From assembly GCA_009746045.1 (NCBI GenBank), contig RPFO01000754.1, positions 1 through 62,000 of the forward strand: DNA of 62,000 nt, written 5' to 3'. A model generated the notes under the pieces. That model was not told the DNA's origin. It saw only the letters and a program-made list of their open reading frames with translations, and searched no databases. Origin of the DNA: Mesostigma viride (taxonomy: Eukaryota; Streptophyta; Mesostigmatophyceae; Mesostigmatales; Mesostigmataceae). Position numbers and translations under genes: made by a program. This document shows positions 56,001 to 62,000 of this stretch, piece after piece. The stretch's first letter is position 1. Each line of letters opens with the position of its first letter.

Positions 56001-59000
56001 TAGTGTTGACCGTGGCAACAAACCACAGAAAAGCGTGACCATGGCGCCTTGATCTCCTGCATGTTGCCTACGCCCACCTCGCACTGGCAGTGTGTATTCA
56101 AACTGGCGAACAGCTCGCCGATGTCATGCGGCAGGCCGTCGGATGGCTGAGGAAGCTCCGCCGTGTGATCCCAGGGGTAGTAGAGCGCGAATTCTCCGGA
56201 GTGGACGTTGCTGGGGCGAGGGGGAGAGGGGCCAGGGGGCCAGAACCATAGAGACAGATGCCAGCCGCCAAGCATTACCCGGCACCCGCCACGTTTATGC
56301 ACACCAATGGCTAATAATGCCTGACCAGCGAGAATGACAGTTTAAGTTTAGCCATCAAAAGGAAACCCCAAAATGCACTGCCATAACTCTGCTGTGCCTA
56401 TACTGGGTCACCTGCACGATGCCTAAATACCAAAGTAGGGGGAAAGCATAGTGGGACAAACTCCAGTAACTTGTGCTCTGTATGACCAATGGTCATTGAA
56501 AGCTTACACAGCAAAAGCTACAATTGTTTGGTGAGCCGGCCCATGGTATCTGTGGTACCACAGAAGCTGGGAATCCCCGGGAAATCGCAACAATACAGCA
56601 AATAATAGTGCTGCACGCATCAAAGTATGCACACTAGCACTATCACGACCTGTGTCAGCCCTATGGCGGGCTGCCACATTCCACTTCCCAGGTGGTCGCT
56701 ACATAAGATGGGCTCACATGTGGGGATTCAGTCAAAAAAATATAAGGAGTCACAGGGCCACTCGCAGCGTGTGCCAGCGTGTGTCATCAAGGGCCTCCAC
56801 ATCATATTTTGTACCATAATACTGATCTGGTTGACTAGACGTTCTCACCTCTAAACCTAGAACGCAAGCTGCACTGAAATTGAAATCGTGTGGTGATGCA
56901 ACAGAAAGGCAGGCAAATCATGGGGTAGATCCATGGTCATGTGGACCACTTACATAAAAGCATCTGGCCGCCATTGCTCTGCCATTTGCCGCAAAGTGAC
57001 ACTTTCAGCTTCCGTGAACGGATTCATGCCTCCGAAATCCTCTTCTCCAAACCTGCCATGCCTCCACTGTTTTCCCAACCCACAAAAGACGCCAAAGGCA
57101 TGGGAGATGTGGTAATGCTTACTTCAAGCATGCCATGAGGACAACAAGGAATGGTCCGCGTAGGCGTGGTACTGTCCAGAGCAACAAAGTCCTGAGCAGC
57201 AGTGAGTAAACCTTCCACAACCCTCAGGCGAGCATGCTCGGAACACGGCAGTACCACATACGCTAGAGCACTAAAAGCCAAACGCACGATAGCACGCTAT
57301 GCCAGCACAATTTATTGATATGTTCGTTAAATACAGGGCAAGAACATCCATGCCAGCCACCAACAAGAAACGCCAAGCATGTGTATGATCCCTCCACTGC
57401 ACATCCGTGTAAGCGCCCCAACAGCCCACCCCATCCAGGCAGGGCCCAGTGAAGCTTTGCCAAACGTGACAGAACACTGCCACGTGATGAAAGGAAGTCC
57501 AAACAAGGGCCAATGCAATAATGTCTAGCCTCTAGAAATTGCTGGCCGTGATGACTGTCCGCACAGTGGGCCCAGAGAACAGCCACTAACCATGGCAGGA
57601 TGCTGGTCCAAGATTGGCGAGGTCAAGTAAATATATACTATGATCGGGTAAAAAGGAAAGAGGTGAAGACTTTAAAATACCGGCACTTAAGGCAAACAAG
57701 GGGCAATGCCAATATTAGTACATGCAAGCAGGTTGCCATTCCTAGGATATGCTCATTACGCATGCAAACCCATATGCATGTTGAGACACGCACGCACCCT
57801 CGCACTCATGCCCACACCAATACCCCCGCCCCCATCCCCGTCCCCGCCCCCATCCCCGTCCCCGCCCCCGCCCCGCCCCCGCCCCCGCCCCGCCCCCGCC
57901 CCCGCCCCGCCCCCGCCCGCCCCCGCCCCGCCCCCGCCCCCGCCCCCGCCCCCCGCCCCCGCCCCCGCCCCCGCCCCCGCCCCCGCCCCCGCCCGCCCCC
58001 GCCCCCGCCCCGCCCGCCCCGCCCCCGCCCCCGCCCCCGCCCCCGCCCCGCCCCCGCCCCCGCCCCCGCCCCCGCCCCGCCCCCGCCCCCGCCCCGCCCC
58101 CGCCCCCGCCCCGCCCCCGCCCCGCCCCGCCCCGCCCCCGCCCCCGCCCCGCCCCCGCCCCGCCCCCGCCCCGCCCCCGCCCCCGCCCCGCCCCGCCCCC
58201 GCCCGCCCCCGCCCCCGCCCCCGCCCCCGCCCCCGCCCCCGCCCCCGCCCCCGCCCCGCCCCGCCCCCGCCCCCGCCCCCGCCCCCGCCCCCGCCCCCGC
58301 CCCCCCGCCCCGCCCCCGCCCCCCCCCCCGCCCCCGCCCCCGCCCCGCCCCGCCCCCGCCCCCGCCCCCGCCCCCCCGCCCCGCCCCCGCCCCCGCCCCG
58401 CCCCGGCCCCGGCCCCGGCCCCGGCCTCCACCCCCGCCCCCCTCGCCCCGGCCCCCGCCTGCACACACACCAACGCCCATGCCCACACCTATAATGTAAG
58501 TGCGCCATAAAGTGAATAAGTCCTTCCATCAAGATGTACCTGCACCGATTAAGGCAGACCAGACAGCGCCAGTGCTTGTTGCCAAATCATGCCAAGTATG
58601 GAAAGCCCCTGGGTAGGGCACTAAAAGGCTGACTCAACGACCCATTGGAGAGGCATGCAGCGCCCCATGTGTGCCAAACAAGGGCGTGCTTGCAGGCCTT
58701 ACAGCAAATTGTTTCCTTGTTGCTGGCAGTCGGCTGCATAGCAGCAGTGCAGAGAAGCAGCACTGGCTGTGGCAACACTGCCGGGCAATGTGGTCCGTTG
58801 TCGGGCGGCTTACCCCGCAGATCCTCCAACCAGGGTAGCTGCTAGCCCGCACGGTGCCCACCCACCGGGCCACGGCTACCCTGCACACTGCCTATATTTA
58901 CAGTACACCCACCTGGTAGCTCCAGTTGCGGTTCAGGTCGACGTTGCGCGCGTTGGTGCGCACGCACAGGTTGCCCTCCTCCACCTTGCGCCGCTGGCCC

Positions 59001-62000
59001 ACCATCTCGATGAACACCAGCTTCAGCTCGCACTTGCTGCGCTCATCCAATAGAGAGTAGAGAGGAAGCATGACGCAGGGGCAGGATGACCCATGCAGGG
59101 TGACATTGTTTGCGTCAGACCCGACACCCCACAGGCTGCCATCGAAGACAGGTGCATGCAGGCATTCTCATAGTAGTACAAGAACGCTGGCTTTCTGGCA
59201 TCAACACAACTGGATGGCCGTACTCAGCAGGCACTGCAGCCGTGCCTTACCGAGTGGCTGCAAGTCACATCGTGCACGAGGGGTCCAGCAACCCTATAGT
59301 TTAGAAATAGCAAAACGCTCGTCTACAGATAAAAACTCTGATGCTGAGGACACGTACTCTCAAGCGACTGCTGGCCGCATGATTTCGAGGAATCAATAGG
59401 GGCTTTAGATCGCTCTTACTGCTATTATTAAGACATCGTCCCAAAGCAATGCTGGGTGGAATGCTGGGTTGTTTAAGGGACCCTTATTCAAAAAAGGTGC
59501 TGGATAGAAAACCACCTCACGACACTCCACAGCAGCTTTGAAGTGAATCTGGAAGCACACGTAGACTAACTGGCAACACGGGCGATAACGGTACGCCGCA
59601 AACACAGTTGCAGGATGATGGCCCCGTCTCGTTGCTACCTGCGTAGGATGATGGCCCCGTCTCGTTGCTACCTTAGTAGGATGGTGGCCCCGTCTCGTTG
59701 CTACCTGCGTAGGATGGTGGCCCCGTCTCGTGGCTACCTTAGTAGGATGGTGGCCCCGTCTCGTTGCTACCTGCGTAGGATGATGGCCCCGTCTCGTTGC
59801 TACCTGCGTAGGATGATGGCCCCGTCTCGTTGCTACCTTGTAGGATGATAGCCCCGTCTCGTTGCTACCTGTGTAGGATGATGGCCCCGTCTCGTTGCTA
59901 CCTGTGTAGGATGATGGCCCCGTCTCGTTGCTACCTGCGTAGGATGATGGCCCCGTCTCGTTGCTACCTGCGTAGGATGATGGCCCCGTCTCGTTGCTAC
60001 CTTAGTAGGATGGTGGCCCCGTCTCGTTGCTACCTGCGTAGGATGGTGGCCCCGTCTCGTGGCTACCTTAGTAGGATGGTGGCCCCGTCTCGTTGCTACC
60101 TGCGTAGGATGATGGCCCCGTCTCGTTGCTACCTGCGTAGGATGATGGCCCCGTCTCGTTGCTACCTTGTAGGATGATAGCCCCGTCTCGTTGCTACCTG
60201 TGTAGGATGATGGCCCCGTCTCGTTGCTACCTGTGTAGGATGATGGCCCCGTCTCGTTGCTACCTGCGTAGGATGATGGCCCCGTCTCGTTGCTACCTCA
60301 GTAGGATGGTGGCCCTGTCTCGTTGCTACCTGCGTAGGATGATGGCCCCGTCTCGTTGCTACCTGCGTAGGATGATGGCCCCGTCTCGTTGCTACCTGTG
60401 TAGGATGATGGCCCCGTCTCGTTGCTACCTGCGTAGGATGATGGCCCCGTCTCGTTCCTACCTGTGTAGGATGATGGCCCCGTCTTGTTGCTACCTGCGT
60501 AGGATGGTGGCCCCGTCTCGTTGCTACCTGCGTAGGATGATGGCCCCGTCTCGTTGCTACCTGTGTAGGATGATGGCCCCGTCTCGTTGCTACCTGCGTA
60601 GGATGATGGCCCCGTCTCGTTGCTACCTTAGTAGGATGGTGGCCCCGTCTCGTTGCTACCTGCGTAGGATGATGGCCCCGTCTCGTTGCTACCTGCGTAG
60701 GATGATGGCCCCGTCTCGTTGCTACCTGTGTAGGATGATGGCCCCGTCTCGTTGCTACCTGCGTAGGATGATGGCCCCGTCTCGTTGCTACCTGTGTAGG
60801 ATGATGGCCCCGTCTCGTTGCTACCTTAGTAGGATGGTGGCCCCGTCTCGTTGCTACCTGCGTAGGATGATGGCCCCGTCTCGTTGCTACCTGCGTAGGA
60901 TGGTGGCCCCGTCTCGTTGCTACCTGTTTAGGATGGCGGCCCCGTCTCCTTGCTACCTGCGTAGGATGATGGCCCCGTCTCGTTGCTACCTTAGTAGGAT
61001 GGTGGCCCCGTCTCGTTGCTACCTGCGTAGGATGATGGCCCCGTCTCGTTGCTACCTGCGTAGGATGATGGCCCCGTCTCGTTGCTACCTGCGTAGGATG
61101 ATGGCCCCGTCTCGTTGCTACCTGCGTAGGATGATGGCCCCGTCTCGTTGCTACCTGCGTAGGATGATGGCCCCGTCTCGTTGCTACCTGTGTAGGATGA
61201 TGGCCCCGTCTCGTTGCTACCTTAGTAGGATGGTGGCCCCGTCTCGTTGCTACCTGCGTAGGATGATGGCCCCGTCTCATTGCTACCTGCGCAGGATGGT
61301 GGCCCCGTCTCGTTGCTACCTTAGTAGGATGATGGCCCCGTCTCGTTGCTACCTTAGTAGGATGGTGGCCCCGTCTCGTTGCTACCTGCGTAGGATGATG
61401 GCCCCGTCTCGTTGCTACCTGCGTAGGATGATGGCCCCGTCTCGTTGCTACCTGTGTAGGATGATGGCCCCGTCTCGTTGCTACCTTAGTAGGATGGTGG
61501 CCCCGTCTCGTTGCTACCTGCGTAGGATGGTGGCCCCGTCTCGTTGCTACCTGTGTAGGATGATGGCCCCGTCTCGTTGCTACCTGTGTAGGATGATGGC
61601 CCCGTCTCGTTGCTACCTGCGTAGGATGATGGCCACGTCTCGTTGCTACCTCAGTAGGATGATGGCCCCGTCTCGTTGCTACCTGTGTAGGATGATGGCC
61701 CCGTCTCCTTGCTACCTTAGTAGGATGGCGGCCCAGTCTCGCAGGCACCGGCTCCTTGTCCACGGTGCAGCGCCCTTGTCAAATGCACCCGCGCAATCAC
61801 CCGCTGTCGCCTCCTTGGCACGGATCCATGGCACCGACTTGGCTAGCGCAGCCTGGAAGGACGGCCACTGTAACAGTGGCGACTGCTCCTCCAGCAGCAT
61901 GCGGGTGAACCAGAACGCCAGCTCGGACGTGATGATCTCGCGGGCGTGCTCCCCAAACACCACCAGCAGGCGCCGCTTCCTCCCCCGGTGGCTGCTGTCG
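50021..62000 (-). CDS. M14 zinc carboxypeptidase, membrane-anchored, 5' end off window
   Basis: Eight exons, joined with consistent phases: 61839-62000 (partial), 58913-59036, 56954-57066, 56072-56210, 52942-52988, 52430-52481, 51621-51776 and 50021-50785. The enzyme removes C-terminal residues from peptides using one zinc. VVFGEHAREIITSEL supplies the first His and Glu ligands, VRTNARNVDLNRNW the substrate-binding Asn-Arg, INVHSGEFALYYPWDH the third ligand, and VPYAMTFE the catalytic Glu. CFSEFNPTSAAEY marks the domain end. The order resembles land-plant M14 proteins such as Arabidopsis At5g42320 (from memory). The last exon adds ~250 residues with a hydrophobic segment near its end (IIMVVSVTFTVGILSIFAFF) and a short basic tail, suggesting a type I membrane protein. 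One donor pair uses GTCGGT, so those two edges are less sure. Introns carry very large repeats. Confidence 0.85.
53098..54363. mobile_element. Inverted-repeat element in a carboxypeptidase intron
   Basis: 18-bp terminal inverted repeats TAGGGTTGGGCTACTCGG at 53098-53115 and 54346-54363. The flanks GTCATCGT and GGAATCGT agree at 6 of 8 positions, a possible decayed hAT-size duplication. The inside is filled by short repeats and a 36-bp minisatellite, with no transposase. Confidence 0.65.
53490..54285. repeat. 36-bp minisatellite, about 22 units
   Basis: The unit is CACGATTGGGTGCTGCTCAC then GGCCCCCCGATGCCGG, with G/C, T/C and A/G variants. Because 36 is a multiple of 3, long open frames appear in several phases, but they are by-products. 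Each minus-strand unit has CCGTGAGC, a donor-like motif. Confidence 0.93.
54536..56033. repeat. 45-bp minisatellite, about 33 units
   Basis: The unit is AAAGGCATGGCTGAAGGTAG then TGCTAACCGAGGCAACAAACCATAC with small variants. It starts about 35 bases inside the intron after the VHSGEF exon. Each minus-strand unit contains CACTACCTTCAG, an acceptor-like motif. Confidence 0.93.
57822..58455. repeat. C-rich (CCCCCGC)n block
   Basis: About 630 bp of almost only CCCCCG and CCCCG units on the + strand, so the minus strand (the sense strand of the gene) is G-runs throughout. It lies in the intron between the NRNW exon and the next one. Confidence 0.95.
59613..61738. repeat. 33-bp minisatellite, about 64 units
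   Basis: The unit is GGATGATGGCCCCGTCTCGT then TGCTACCTGCGTA, with ordered variants (TTAGTA, TGTGTA, GGATGGTGG). It fills most of the intron after the HARE exon. A block of units at about 59650-59850 is repeated at about 59980-60180, including the same 32-bp short unit. Confidence 0.94.

Noticed and set aside
57600-58532. Pro/Arg/Ala and Gly/Arg-rich frames of 226-299 codons
   Set aside because: These are low-complexity translations of the C-rich block in five frames; none is a credible gene.
60162-61763. A 533-codon open frame of HHPTQVATRRG repeats
   Set aside because: It is the 33-bp minisatellite read in a phase without stops; 33 is a multiple of 3. It lies in an intron of the carboxypeptidase and has no unique coding sequence.

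Overview
The window is the left end of a eukaryotic nuclear chromosome, most likely from a green alga. It opens with 3.9 kb of CCCTAAA repeats. This is the C-strand of the TTTAGGG telomere used by land plants and many chlorophytes, and its orientation fits a true left terminus. The two host genes that can be recognised are split by introns with matching phases. One is a nuclear SmpB with a candidate plastid-targeting leader. The other is a plant-type M14 zinc carboxypeptidase. The species cannot be named from the sequence.

Layout: 1-3908 telomere. 3909-6145 subtelomeric sequence with no recognised gene. 6146-25680 one minus-strand Ty1/copia element (called Copia-1) split by four later insertions: a complete second copia-like element (Copia-2, 6556-14727, 644-bp LTRs), a 5'-truncated LINE with a restriction-like endonuclease tail (14888-17605), an inverted-repeat element (about 20083-20853) and an ORF1-only LINE (22200-24270). 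25681-29049 repeats and a truncated LINE. 29050-30768 an interstitial telomere tract split by a 1.5-kb hAT-like element. 30769-36427 LINE ORF2 fragments and two ORF1 copies. 36984-41784 SmpB (minus, 4 exons). 43130-49697 a nested stack of LINEs whose order can be read from target-site duplications (TSDs). 50021 to beyond 62000 the carboxypeptidase (minus, 8 exons seen), whose introns hold four large repeat blocks.

The mobile DNA is dominated by LINEs ending in a short hairpin followed by (TTAA)n and flanked by 7-13 bp TSDs. Several are complete-looking units of about 2 kb that encode only an ORF1 protein. An ORF2-bearing copy carries the same 3' hairpin and tail, so the ORF1-only units may be moved in trans. 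Copia-2 has two unusual properties. Gag and pol lie in the same frame, separated by one UGA in the known leaky context UGA-CUAG, and the aspartic protease motif lies after the integrase instead of before it.

The most surprising host feature is in SmpB. The end of exon 3 plus its 5' splice site has been amplified into about 34 tandem 65-bp copies that fill much of the next intron. All element names (A1-A9, B1-B4, C1, R1, R2) are labels used only here. Boundaries, exon models and TSDs were read by eye; no search or alignment program was run.
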